A stretch of 64,000 bases of DNA from Anaerobacillus alkalilacustris (GTDB lineage Bacteria; Bacillota; Bacilli; Bacillales; Anaerobacillaceae), in contig NZ_MLQR01000004.1 in assembly GCF_001866005.1 (NCBI RefSeq), positions 166,458 through 230,457 of the forward strand, written 5' to 3'. Shown here in pieces: positions 8,787 through 18,606 of this stretch (its first letter is position 1; each line of letters begins with the position of its first letter). The notes under the pieces were generated by a model, which made no database searches, was not told the origin of the DNA, and was given only the letters and a program-made list of their open reading frames with translations. Both the position numbers and the translations under genes were made by a program.

Positions 8787-10988
8787 TTGGGGAAAAGGGC
8801 ACCAATTGACCAACTGAAATGGTGGAAAAAGCTTAAAGATCATCGTTATATACGAGTCATTTTATTTATTGTTTTAGGAATAGTTATGTATTTAACGATG
8901 TTGAGTAATATTATTCCTACTACATTAAATGTTAATCTAGGTTCTTATGCTCAGCAGGATATTCGGGCGCCAATAACAATAGAGAATAAGGCAGCAACTG
9001 AAGAAAAGAAAAAATTGGCTGCAGAAGCAATAGAGCCCCAATACACAAATAATAAAGCTTTTGCTCAAAAACAAGTTAAGAAAATTAACGATATTTTCGA
9101 TATAATAAGTCAAATTAATGAAGACCCAGAAGTTGAAAGTATACAATTAGAAGAACAAACACACAGTGAGTTAGATAATCATATGCAAATTGAAAATACA
9201 GTAGGGTCTTTAGAAGAAAAATTAGAAAATCTTCGAGCTATTATCTCTAGTCAAACGAGTGATGACTTATCTGATGAAACATTACTTACATTTTTAGAAG
9301 CGGATGAGTCAGAACTAGAAATTGTCAGAGAAACAACGACTAACGCCATATACAATGTAATGAGCGAAGAGATTCGAATTAATGATGTACTAGAGGCTAA
9401 AGATTTAGTAGAAACAAAAATTGTTATCTCTACAGTAAGCCCTAAGTTATATCAGGCAATGCTAGAAATGGCAAGGTTTGCAATTACAGCTAACTATATT
9501 TACGATGACGAGGCAACGGAGTTTGCAAGGAAAAAAGCTATTGAAGCTGTAGAACCAGTAATGATCCGTGAAGGTCAACTTATTGTAGAAGAAGGTGAGG
9601 TAATTACCTCAACAATTTATTCACAGTTAGCTATCTTGGGTCTGCTTGACGATCAGGTGAATATATACCCCTTTATCGGATTGGGTATACTCGTATTATT
9701 GCTAGTTTTAATGTTAGCTTACTATTTAAGCGATGCAAAAACATCATTACGCAACAATAATAGTCATTTGTTAATGTATGTACTTATTTTTACAGTGACA
9801 GTTTTAATTATGAAAATTTCAAGTTATACACATAATTTACATTTTCAAGGGTTTACATTAATCGCTCCGGTAGCAGTTGGTTCTATGCTTATGACGATGT
9901 TGATCCATCAACGGGTTGCTCTGTTCACGAGTATGGTTTTTTCTATCATAGCTAGTTTTATATTTAATGCTGAAGCGACAGGTGTCGTAAACTATACATT
10001 TGGTATATACGTGTTCTTCAGTTCAGTCGCTGGAGTGTTTTTCTTAAGTAAATCAAACCGAGTTTCGAGAATATTACAGGCTGGTCTATTTGTATCAATC
10101 GTTAATATTTTAACCATAATTACACTCCTAATGTTAAGAAATGCTCAATATGGTTGGATGGAGGTTGGTTCAAACATTGGATTTGGCTTTTTGTCAGGCT
10201 TTTTAGCTGCTGTCTTAACTTTAGGCTTATTACCATTTTTTGAAGCTGGATTTGGTATTTTATCAACGATGAAATTAATCGAGTTATCCAATCCAAATCA
10301 CCCTCTCTTACGAAAGATACTTGTTGAGACACCAGGCACTTATCATCATAGTGTTATCGTTGCTAATTTATCTGAAGCTGCTTGTGAGGCTATTGGTGGA
10401 AATGGATTGCTTGCCCGTGTAGGTTCTTATTATCATGATTTAGGGAAAACAAAGCGTCCGCATTTTTTTATTGAAAATCAAATGAAAATGGAAAATCCAC
10501 ATGATAAGCTGTCTCCACAATTAAGTAAAACGATTATTATTTCGCACCCGTACGATGGCGCGGAGCTCTTAAAAAATTATAAAATGCCAAAAGAAATTAT
10601 TGATATTGCTGAGCAGCACCATGGTACTTCTTTGCTTAAGTTTTTTTATCATAAAGCGAATCAAGAATCATCTAAACCGATTCCAGAAAAGGATTTTCGA
10701 TATCCAGGTCCTAAGGCTCAAACTATTGAAGCCGCAGTTGTAGGGATATCAGACTGCGTTGAGGCAGCTGTTAGATCAATGGCTAAGCCAACACCTGAGA
10801 AAATAGAAACATTAGTAAAAAAAATTATTACAGATCGACTTGAAGACGGACAGTTTGACGAATGTGACCTAACATTAAAGCAGTTAAACATTGTTGCTAT
10901 GTCTATCTGTGAAACGTTAAAGGGGACTTTTCATTCTAGGATAGAGTATCCTGAGGATGTTAAAAAGAAGGGAGACAGTCAAGAGTGA
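8787..10988 (+). CDS. pgpH: Cyclic-di-AMP phosphodiesterase PgpH (7TM-HD)
   Basis: The protein is 733 residues from a TTG at 8787, which follows AGAGGTGAGC. The in-frame ATG at 8763 has no ribosome site. Order of parts: one N-terminal membrane helix (about 20-42), an extracellular 7TMR-HDED domain (about 45-285), a bundle of seven membrane helices (about 290-490), then a cytoplasmic HD domain with TYHHS (about 517) and YYHDLGK (about 548). HD residues bind the two metals that hydrolyse c-di-AMP. The ybeY start overlaps its stop codon. Confidence 0.94.
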   Translation: MGKRAPIDQLKWWKKLKDHRYIRVILFIVLGIVMYLTMLSNIIPTTLNVNLGSYAQQDIRAPITIENKAATEEKKKLAAEAIEPQYTNNKAFAQKQVKKINDIFDIISQINEDPEVESIQLEEQTHSELDNHMQIENTVGSLEEKLENLRAIISSQTSDDLSDETLLTFLEADESELEIVRETTTNAIYNVMSEEIRINDVLEAKDLVETKIVISTVSPKLYQAMLEMARFAITANYIYDDEATEFARKKAIEAVEPVMIREGQLIVEEGEVITSTIYSQLAILGLLDDQVNIYPFIGLGILVLLLVLMLAYYLSDAKTSLRNNNSHLLMYVLIFTVTVLIMKISSYTHNLHFQGFTLIAPVAVGSMLMTMLIHQRVALFTSMVFSIIASFIFNAEATGVVNYTFGIYVFFSSVAGVFFLSKSNRVSRILQAGLFVSIVNILTIITLLMLRNAQYGWMEVGSNIGFGFLSGFLAAVLTLGLLPFFEAGFGILSTMKLIELSNPNHPLLRKILVETPGTYHHSVIVANLSEAACEAIGGNGLLARVGSYYHDLGKTKRPHFFIENQMKMENPHDKLSPQLSKTIIISHPYDGAELLKNYKMPKEIIDIAEQHHGTSLLKFFYHKANQESSKPIPEKDFRYPGPKAQTIEAAVVGISDCVEAAVRSMAKPTPEKIETLVKKIITDRLEDGQFDECDLTLKQLNIVAMSICETLKGTFHSRIEYPEDVKKKGDSQE

Positions 10989-11449
10989 TAATAGAAGTTG
11001 AAATACAAGATGAAACGAATCAGTTGACTGAAGAGCAGCTTTTACTCGTTAATAACTTATTAAATTATGCTGCTGAGTTAGAAAATGTACAAAAAGGTTC
11101 AGAGTTATCCGTAACCTTTGTTGATAACGAAGCGATTAGAGTCATAAATCGTGAATATCGGAATAAAGATACGGCAACTGATGTTATTTCTTTTGCATTA
11201 AATGATGATGAATCTGATATAAATTTGCACGAAAACATTCCTAACCTTTTAGGCGATATTATAGTTTCTTATGATAAAACAGTTTCCCAAGCAGAAGAAT
11301 ACGGTCACCCAATTAGTAGGGAGTTAGGCTTCCTTGTTGTTCATGGGTTTCTTCATCTTTTAGGATATGACCATATGAATGAAACAGAGGAAAAAATTAT
11401 GTTTACAAGGCAAGAGGAAATCTTAGAGGCCTATGGACTACAAAAATAG
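10985..11449 (+). CDS. ybeY: Endoribonuclease / rRNA maturation factor YbeY
   Basis: The 154-residue protein has the zinc motif HGFLHLLGYDH (about 119-129), in which three histidines coordinate Zn2+. Family members act in 16S rRNA 3' end processing and 70S quality control. The start is GTG at 10985, overlapping the pgpH stop (GTGA), with AAGGGAG upstream. Its 3' end overlaps the dgkA start by 17 nt, so translation is probably coupled. Confidence 0.95.
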   Translation: MIIEVEIQDETNQLTEEQLLLVNNLLNYAAELENVQKGSELSVTFVDNEAIRVINREYRNKDTATDVISFALNDDESDINLHENIPNLLGDIIVSYDKTVSQAEEYGHPISRELGFLVVHGFLHLLGYDHMNETEEKIMFTRQEEILEAYGLQK

Positions 11450-11834
11450 TTATGACCGTTATTGGAAAAGATTTATATGGAGCTTTATTTATGCTTGGTC
11501 TGGTTTAAAAAATGCTTTTCGTCATGAACAAAATATAAGAATTCATTTTACTATTGGCCTAGTAATCATTGTATTATCTTTTCTATTAAATATTCCTTTA
11601 TTTGAAAAAATAATATTACTTTTGGTCATAGGGGTTATTATTTCTTTAGAAGTGATGAATACTGCTATAGAGAGGGTTGTTGATCTAGTCACAAAGGAAT
11701 ATCACCCTTTGGCCAGGATTGCTAAAGATGTTTCTGCTGGTGCAGTACTTATTTTTAGTATGTTCGCAGTAATTATTGGTATATTAATTTTTTATAAACC
11801 AGTAGTCGAGTTAATAAGTGGTTATATATGGTAG
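11433..11834 (+). CDS. dgkA: Undecaprenol kinase / diacylglycerol kinase family (DgkA)
   Basis: The 133-residue protein has three membrane helices and the signature EVMNTAIERVVDLV, which holds the catalytic and metal-binding glutamates and asparagine. Gram-positive members phosphorylate undecaprenol rather than diacylglycerol and so feed cell-wall lipid carrier recycling. The N-terminal KNAFRHEQNIRIHF segment is typical. UppP at 49024-49851 works in the same lipid cycle. Confidence 0.93.
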   Translation: MDYKNSYDRYWKRFIWSFIYAWSGLKNAFRHEQNIRIHFTIGLVIIVLSFLLNIPLFEKIILLLVIGVIISLEVMNTAIERVVDLVTKEYHPLARIAKDVSAGAVLIFSMFAVIIGILIFYKPVVELISGYIW

Positions 11835-11932
11835 AAGTTTGTTTAAGAGATTGTGTTTTATATTTTGCATTCGCTTATATATAATAAATAGGTCAATAAT
11901 TCTTAATTATGAATGAGAGGGGGCTACTTCTC

Positions 11933-12682
11933 ATGTGGAAAACATTTCAAAAAAATATAATTATTGGTTTTATTACGTTATTGCCTGCAATAGTCACAGT
12001 TTATGTGTTACATTTTTTATTTACTATTATTGATCGTTTTTTAGGTCAATTTATTACGAGTTTTTTTAAAGTGTTAAGAATAATTAAGGTTGAAGATGGT
12101 ACTATTTATTTTTTAGGAGTTTATACACCTTTTTCAGAACGAATACTAGGGATAGGTTTCTTTTTAACTATATTTATTATTTCTGTGATAGGTTCTTTAA
12201 GAAGAAGAGGCCTGAAGAAGCAGGTTTTTGAAAGTGTTGATCATTTCTTCCGGAAAATTCCTGTAGCAAACTATATATATTCTTCAGTTGAGCAGATGAT
12301 AAATGCTTTTACACAGGAACGTTCATCCTTTAAAAAAGTAGTCATGATCGAATATCCACGTAAGGGAGTTTATACACTAGGTTTTTTAACGGGTGCATCT
12401 AAAGGTGAAGTTAAAAGAAGGACGAATAGTAGTTGTTTTAATGTTTTTTTACCAACAACTCCCAATCCTACATCAGGTTGGCTCGTATTAGTCCCTGAAA
12501 AAGATGTTACAGTATTAGACATGACAGTTGAACAAGGACTAAAGTTTATAATTTCAGGTGGCGTTGTTGTTCCGCCTGATAAAGCTTCTTTGCTTTTGGA
12601 TAGTCAATTCGAAAAATATACAGAACAATTACATGAAAGCAAGGAAATAATGATAAAGGTTAAATCAAGAAAAGGAGATTAG
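11933..12682 (+). CDS. DUF502 membrane protein
   Basis: The 249-residue protein has two N-terminal membrane segments (about 8-30 and 65-90) and a beta-rich soluble region containing IPVANYIYSSVEQ, NVFLPTTPNPTSGWLVLVP and ISGGVVVPP, all hallmarks of the DUF502 family. Its function is unknown. The ATG at 11933 follows GAGAGGGGG; an in-frame ATG at 11909 would place that site inside the gene. It sits between dgkA and cdd, which are adjacent in B. subtilis, so it is an extra gene relative to that species. Confidence 0.88.
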   Translation: MWKTFQKNIIIGFITLLPAIVTVYVLHFLFTIIDRFLGQFITSFFKVLRIIKVEDGTIYFLGVYTPFSERILGIGFFLTIFIISVIGSLRRRGLKKQVFESVDHFFRKIPVANYIYSSVEQMINAFTQERSSFKKVVMIEYPRKGVYTLGFLTGASKGEVKRRTNSSCFNVFLPTTPNPTSGWLVLVPEKDVTVLDMTVEQGLKFIISGGVVVPPDKASLLLDSQFEKYTEQLHESKEIMIKVKSRKGD

Positions 12683-13985
<1,303 letters not shown>

Positions 13986-14004
13986 TTCGTAAAAGAAATA
14001 AAAA

Positions 14005-14035
14005 AACAACGGGTGATTATGACCGTTGTTTTTTT
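14005..14035 (+). terminator. Terminator after era
   Basis: Stem ACAACGG / CCGTTGT followed by TTTTTTT. Confidence 0.9.
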
Positions 14036-14367
14036 ATGTCAAATTAAGATAAAATGTACTTATTGGAAAAATAGTAGCTTAGAAACAAATATTGCCGAAA
14101 GTTCACTAATATTATCTTTCTAAATTAATAATACCTAAAATTATGCAAAAAAATTTTAGTAATTTTTCCTTAACATGTTTTTAGCAAAAAAGGTCATTCT
14201 AATTGTATAGTGAGGTCTAGGATAGCTTATTTATACTTTATGTAAGTTAAGAAAAAAACGAAAGCTTTCGTAAAACGAAGCCAAGTTTCTAATAAGGGTC
14301 AATGATTAAAAAGTTCCTGTTATTAGTAAAAAATCAAGTTTCTCGAAAAGAAAGGTGGAGTTCTCTT

Positions 14368-14511
14368 ATGTTAGATTTTTCCTGGAAGGTATTTTCGATG
14401 ACTGGAAGCGTCGATACTTACTTAATTATGAAGGAAATTGAAAGAGATACTAATGAACCAACGGAGGAGTTTACAGAGAAGCTAGATGAAATAGACACTC
14501 CTACAAATTGA
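14368..14511 (+). CDS. yqzL: YqzL family small protein
   Basis: The 47-residue protein begins MLDFSWKVFSMTGSVDTYLI, the conserved YqzL start, and its length equals the family norm. The ATG at 14368 follows AAAGGTGGAG. An in-frame ATG at 14302 would add 22 residues foreign to the family. The role is unknown, but yqzL stands directly before recO in Bacillus genomes, as here. The 383-nt gap from era to this start holds the era terminator and AT-rich sequence with no other gene that I can see. Confidence 0.88.
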   Translation: MLDFSWKVFSMTGSVDTYLIMKEIERDTNEPTEEFTEKLDEIDTPTN

Positions 14512-14548
14512 TCTATTTGCGATTCTTTGATGGCGCGGTGATCAAATT

Positions 14549-15298
14549 ATGTTACAAAAAGTAGAGGGAATAGTAATACGTACAACCGATTATGGAGAGG
14601 CGAATAAGATACTGACATTATATACTCGTGAGTTAGGAAAAATTGGTGTGATGGCTCGAGGGGCAAAACGCCCTAAGAGTCGTCTTTCTTCTATTTCTCA
14701 ATTATTTACTCATGGTACCTATGTTTTTCAAAAGACAACAGGACTCGGTGTTTTAAATCAGGGCGAAATTATAAATTCATTTCGCGATTTACGAGCAGAT
14801 ATATTTTTAACTGCTTATGGGGCCTATATTGTTGAACTGTTGGATAAACTAACAGAACAAAATGAAATTAATCCTTATTTATATGAATTGCTTTTTCAAA
14901 TACTCAAATATATTGATGAGGGATATGATTACGAAATTCTAACGAGGATTTTTGAAATGAAAATGCTTAAAGTAGCTGGAGTTGGAATACACATTGATGG
15001 CTGTGCTCATTGTGGTACACAGGAGGGAGAATTTTTCTTTTCAATAAAAGAAGGTGGTTTTATATGTCACCGTTGTCTACACATTGATGAGAAAGCTTTA
15101 AAAATTACTACGTCAACTGCAAAGCTGTTACGTTTATTTTATTATTTTGATTTACATCGGTTAGGGTCAATTTCAGTGAAACCAGAAACAAAATTACAAT
15201 TAAAACAAATATTAGAAACTTATTATGATGAATATTCTGGCTTACATTTAAAAAGTAGACGTTTTTTGAATCAATTAAGTAAAATGCAATTAGATTAG
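14549..15298 (+). CDS. recO: DNA repair protein RecO
   Basis: The 249-residue protein has an N-terminal OB fold (MLQKVEGIVIRTTDYGEANK...GKIGVMARGAKRPKSR) and a C-terminal helical part with a zinc site CAHC...CHRC (about residues 152-178). RecO loads RecA at gaps with RecR. The normal downstream partners in B. subtilis, glyQ-glyS, are missing; two family A repeats follow instead. Confidence 0.95.
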   Translation: MLQKVEGIVIRTTDYGEANKILTLYTRELGKIGVMARGAKRPKSRLSSISQLFTHGTYVFQKTTGLGVLNQGEIINSFRDLRADIFLTAYGAYIVELLDKLTEQNEINPYLYELLFQILKYIDEGYDYEILTRIFEMKMLKVAGVGIHIDGCAHCGTQEGEFFFSIKEGGFICHRCLHIDEKALKITTSTAKLLRLFYYFDLHRLGSISVKPETKLQLKQILETYYDEYSGLHLKSRRFLNQLSKMQLD

Positions 15299-15370
15299 TA
15301 AAATTATTACCCTTTTTATTGGATTTATTTCGAAGTAGCGAATTAACCTATAACAAGGGTTTTTTTATAA

Positions 15371-15524
15371 ACAGAATTTATAAATTTCTAACTTGTAAAC
15401 TGTCTAGCTCCAGGCGCCATCGGCTCGATCACTTCAGTTCGTCAATTGCGATCAAAGAGCAGACCGCTACTTGCCGACCTTCCAGTGCTTGTCGCCGATA
15501 GGCGGGCGCCTTGCGCTTTTCTTA
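15371..15524 (+). repeat. Family A repeat, copy 2 (type I ends)
   Basis: It starts CAGAATTTATAAATTTCTAA, has the type I left terminus (CCAGGCGCCATCGGCTCGATC) and matching right terminus (GCCGATAGGCGGGCGCC), and ends TTGCGCTTTTCTT. About 154 bp. It lies in the 745-nt gene-free gap between recO and ccpN. Sequence 15525-15785 between copies 2 and 3 is AT-rich and shows no gene. Confidence 0.9.
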
Positions 15525-15785
15525 TAGACTCTGTTACATACACTTCTACATCTTGTGCTTGTGGCCATAATATTTGGATCTTTCCTTATCCTCTATGAAA
15601 AACCTCCAATTTAGTATATAATTATCGAAAAAAGCAAATAGCAATTCAAATCAAATGGAAATTTAAATATACCTTTTTTAAGCTATAACTATTCTATAAT
15701 AAGTTGTTATGGACAAGAAATTATGAACTTATATGAAAATATAGGGGAAATATCGTTTTTCTTTTTTTTACAAGGAAAGAAAGTA

Positions 15786-16030
15786 TAATAATTATAACTT
15801 GTAAACTGTCTAGCGCAAGCAGCCTACGAGCTCGGTCACTTCAGTCAAGCTATTGACTTCAATAACTACATGAATAACGTCTCTGAATAGCTTCATGCAG
15901 CTTTGCTTTGAGGAAGCTTACTACGAAGCAATACTAGAAGACGAAGAAGCACGTAGGAAGCCATAGAGCGGCATCTGTCAAAGGCCTTCCAGTGCCTATC
16001 GCTCGTGACCAACGCGCTTGTGCTTTTCTA
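15786..16030 (+). repeat. Family A repeat, copy 3 (type II ends)
   Basis: Starts AACTTGTAAACTGTCTAGCG, carries the medium-length core (GACTTC..GAATAACGTCTCTGAATAGC) but no 34-bp unit, and ends GCTTGTGCTTTTCT only about 14 bp before the ccpN start codon. Confidence 0.9.
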
Positions 16031-16043
16031 ATGTATTGAGGCG

Positions 16044-16685
16044 GTGAGAACAATCGAATTAAATACAAGGCAAGAACGTATTTTACAAATTGTCAAAGAT
16101 AGTGGTCCTATAACAGGGGAACAGATTGCCGAGAAGTTGTCTTTGACAAGAGCCACATTAAGGCCAGACTTAGCGATATTAACTATGGCGGGTTATTTAG
16201 ATGCTAGACCTAGAGTAGGATATTTTTATTCTGGTAAAAGTGGAACACAACTTTTTGCTGAAAAAATTAATTTATTAACGGTTCAAAAATACCAATCGAT
16301 TCCTGTTGTTGTCACTGATTCTTCCTCAGTGTATGATGCGATTTGTATGATGTTTTTAGAGGATGTTGGAACTCTTTTTGTTGTTGACCACTCGTCTAAT
16401 CTTATTGGTGTATTGTCTAGAAAGGATTTATTACGGGCAAGTATTGGAAAACAAATGCTTGAATCGATCCCAGTTAGCATTATCATGACTAGAATGCCAA
16501 ATATAGCGTTCTGTTTTAAAGAGGATTTAGTTATAGATGTAGCAAAAAAACTAATCGAAAAACAAATCGATGCACTCCCTGTTGTGAAAACAGTAGACGG
16601 GATAAAATATGAAGTTATCGGTAGAATTACGAAAACAAATATTACAAAAGCCTTGGTAGACTTGGCTAATGACGAATTGTTATAA
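16044..16685 (+). CDS. ccpN: CcpN transcriptional repressor (HTH plus two CBS domains)
   Basis: The 213-residue protein has an N-terminal winged HTH (QERILQIVKDSGPITGEQIA ... LTRATLRPDLAILTMAGYL) and two CBS domains (about 75-205). CcpN represses gluconeogenic genes in the presence of glucose. The GTG start at 16044 matches the family N-terminus (TIELN..Q). The putative Shine-Dalgarno (TTGAGGCG) is unusually close to the GTG, and its upstream region has been replaced by repeat copy 3, so expression signals may differ from those of B. subtilis. ppsR follows. Confidence 0.93.
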   Translation: MRTIELNTRQERILQIVKDSGPITGEQIAEKLSLTRATLRPDLAILTMAGYLDARPRVGYFYSGKSGTQLFAEKINLLTVQKYQSIPVVVTDSSSVYDAICMMFLEDVGTLFVVDHSSNLIGVLSRKDLLRASIGKQMLESIPVSIIMTRMPNIAFCFKEDLVIDVAKKLIEKQIDALPVVKTVDGIKYEVIGRITKTNITKALVDLANDELL

Positions 16686-16775
16686 AACTCTATATTACAT
16701 ATATATGTTTAGCCTTAGTGGTTGAAAAGTTATGAAAGTAAACATATAAATATCATTAAATAAATGGAGGTAAGG

Positions 16776-17591
16776 ATGCAAATAATTAAGAAACGCCCAA
16801 TAGTTTATGTAATCTCAGATTCTGTCGGTGAAACCGCGGAATTAGTAGTAAAAGCAGCAGCTAGTCAATTCAATCATTCAAATATTGATATCAGACGTAT
16901 TCCTTATGTTGAAGATGAAGAAACAATCGAAGAAGTTGTAACGTTAGCGCAAGAGGTAAATGCAATCATAGCATTTACATTGGTTATCCCTGAGAAAAAA
17001 CAATATTTACTAGAACTAGCAGAAAAAGCTAAAGTAACCACAGTTGATATTATGGGTCCAATGATTAATAAACTACAAGATTTAACTAAAAAAGAACCAC
17101 GTTATGAACCAGGGTTAGTACATAAATTAGATGAAGATTATTTTAGAAAAGTTGAAGCTATTGAATTTGCCGTGAAATACGATGATGGAAGAGATCCAAG
17201 AGGCATTATGAGAGCCGATGTGGTTTTAGTTGGTGTATCTAGGACATCTAAAACACCATTATCACAATACTTGGCACATAAACGCTTAAAGGTAGCAAAT
17301 GTTCCCTTAGTTCCGGAAGTAGAGCCACCTTCAGAATTATTTTCTATTTCACCGAAAAAGTGTATAGGTTTAACTATTAGTCCAGAAAAATTAAATGATA
17401 TCCGTGCTGAACGATTAAAAGCTTTAGGTTTAAAGGCAGAAGCTAATTATGCAAATATGGAACGAATTAGAACAGAATTAGAATATGCAGAAGGAATTAT
17501 GAATAAAATCGGCTGTCCTGTCATAAATGTTTCTAACAAAGCGGTCGAAGAAACTGCAAATTTAATTTGGAATATGTTTAATGGTAAATAA
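16776..17591 (+). CDS. ppsR: Pyruvate, phosphate dikinase regulatory protein (PpsR, YqfL)
   Basis: The 271-residue protein has the DUF299 kinase/pyrophosphorylase fold, with [11 protein letters not shown] at the start and the P-loop [11 protein letters not shown] near residue 152. It uses ADP to phosphorylate, and Pi to dephosphorylate, PPDK or PEP synthase. The ATG at 16776 follows TGGAGGTAAGG; the in-frame ATG at 16764 overlaps that site. Pairing with ccpN is conserved. In B. subtilis the YqfL protein was also reported to modulate CcpN. Confidence 0.93.
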   Translation: MQIIKKRPIVYVISDSVGETAELVVKAAASQFNHSNIDIRRIPYVEDEETIEEVVTLAQEVNAIIAFTLVIPEKKQYLLELAEKAKVTTVDIMGPMINKLQDLTKKEPRYEPGLVHKLDEDYFRKVEAIEFAVKYDDGRDPRGIMRADVVLVGVSRTSKTPLSQYLAHKRLKVANVPLVPEVEPPSELFSISPKKCIGLTISPEKLNDIRAERLKALGLKAEANYANMERIRTELEYAEGIMNKIGCPVINVSNKAVEETANLIWNMFNGK

Positions 17592-17625
17592 AGTACAGAG
17601 AGTCTATTCCTCTGTACTTTTTACT
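17591..17625 (+). terminator. Terminator after ppsR
   Basis: Stem AAGTACAGAG / CTCTGTACTT with T-rich tail. The following 17626-18080 gap is AT-rich and I see no gene in it. Confidence 0.85.
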
Positions 17626-18080
17626 TTGTAAAATAGGACCATAAGTATTTTATTTTCATAATACAGAGTGAATGCCATTAAGATACAAAAAACTTGAGTA
17701 GGTGCGGTCTCAGCTCCATATAAATCATGTGGATTGTTTAATAGGATTATCAAATCCATCTAGTTAAAAAAGCATATGAGACCATTAAAAGTAAAAAAAT
17801 ATGGCTAGAATAGGGAAATTAGCTTATAATGAAATTTTGTGATTAAAAAATGCGAATATTTTTGGGTAGGAACAAATAAATTAAAAAAGTCAAGATTTAT
17901 TCTGATGTTTTTGGTAATGATAGTAAAAGGAAGTTAGTCTTTTCCCTCTTTCAGAAGTTTATCATCGTTTAGTATGTCAACAACTAAAGCTACAATGAAA
18001 TTGTGAGTGTATTGGTAGGTTAATTTTGCTTACAAAGATTAAAAAGAAGGAATTCCATAGGAGTTGTAGAATAGTCAATT

Positions 18081-18540
18081 ATGCGAAATGGTGAAAAAGT
18101 TGTTTTTGTAGATGCTGATGCTTGCCCTGTGAAAGATGAGATTGAGGCTCTTTGTGAAAAGTTCAAAAGGAAAGTTATTTTTGTAGCTTCCTACGCACAT
18201 ATGATAAATCGACAAAAACTCGATTACAATTATGGTCGATTCTCGTAGGGAAGAGGCCGATCTCTATATTGTAAACCATTGTAGAAAGGGTGATATTGTA
18301 GTAACCCAGGATCATGGATTAGCAGCTTTGCTTTTACCTAAAAAAGTCTTGGCTATTTCACCTCGAGGAAAACTCTTCATTGAAGATAAGATGGATGAAC
18401 TTCTATATGTCAGACACCTTGGGCAAAAGCAAAGAAGAGCAGGGATGAAAACAAAAGGTCCAAATAAATTTACAAATGATGATATTTTAAAATTTTGTCA
18501 GGATTTCGAAAAATTTTTGTCAACAGAAGAAGGAATTTAG
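18081..18540 (+). pseudogene. yqxD: UPF0178 protein YqxD/YaiI, frameshifted
   Basis: The first frame (ATG 18081) reads VVFVDADACPVKDEI...FVASYAHM, the conserved PIN-like N-terminus with acidic residues, then stops at 18246-18248. The second frame continues IMVDSRREEADLYIVNH...VTQDHGLAALLL...SPRGK to the stop at 18538-18540. Together they make one ordinary family member of about 152 residues. Removing one A from the CAAAAAC run near 18218 restores a continuous reading (RQNSITIMVDS). The cause may be a real mutation or a homopolymer sequencing error. dnaG follows, as in B. subtilis. Confidence 0.85.
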
Positions 18541-18606
18541 CAAATTAACTCGAATTAATATACTCTAACCTTTATGCTAAATAGGAAAAGAGAATGGTGA
18601 GTAAAA

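Noticed and set aside
15319..15501. 60-codon ORF after recO
   Set aside because: Most of it is translated family A repeat.
15525..15785. Remnant of glyQ or glyS between the two repeats
   Set aside because: No frame gives recognisable glycyl-tRNA synthetase sequence.
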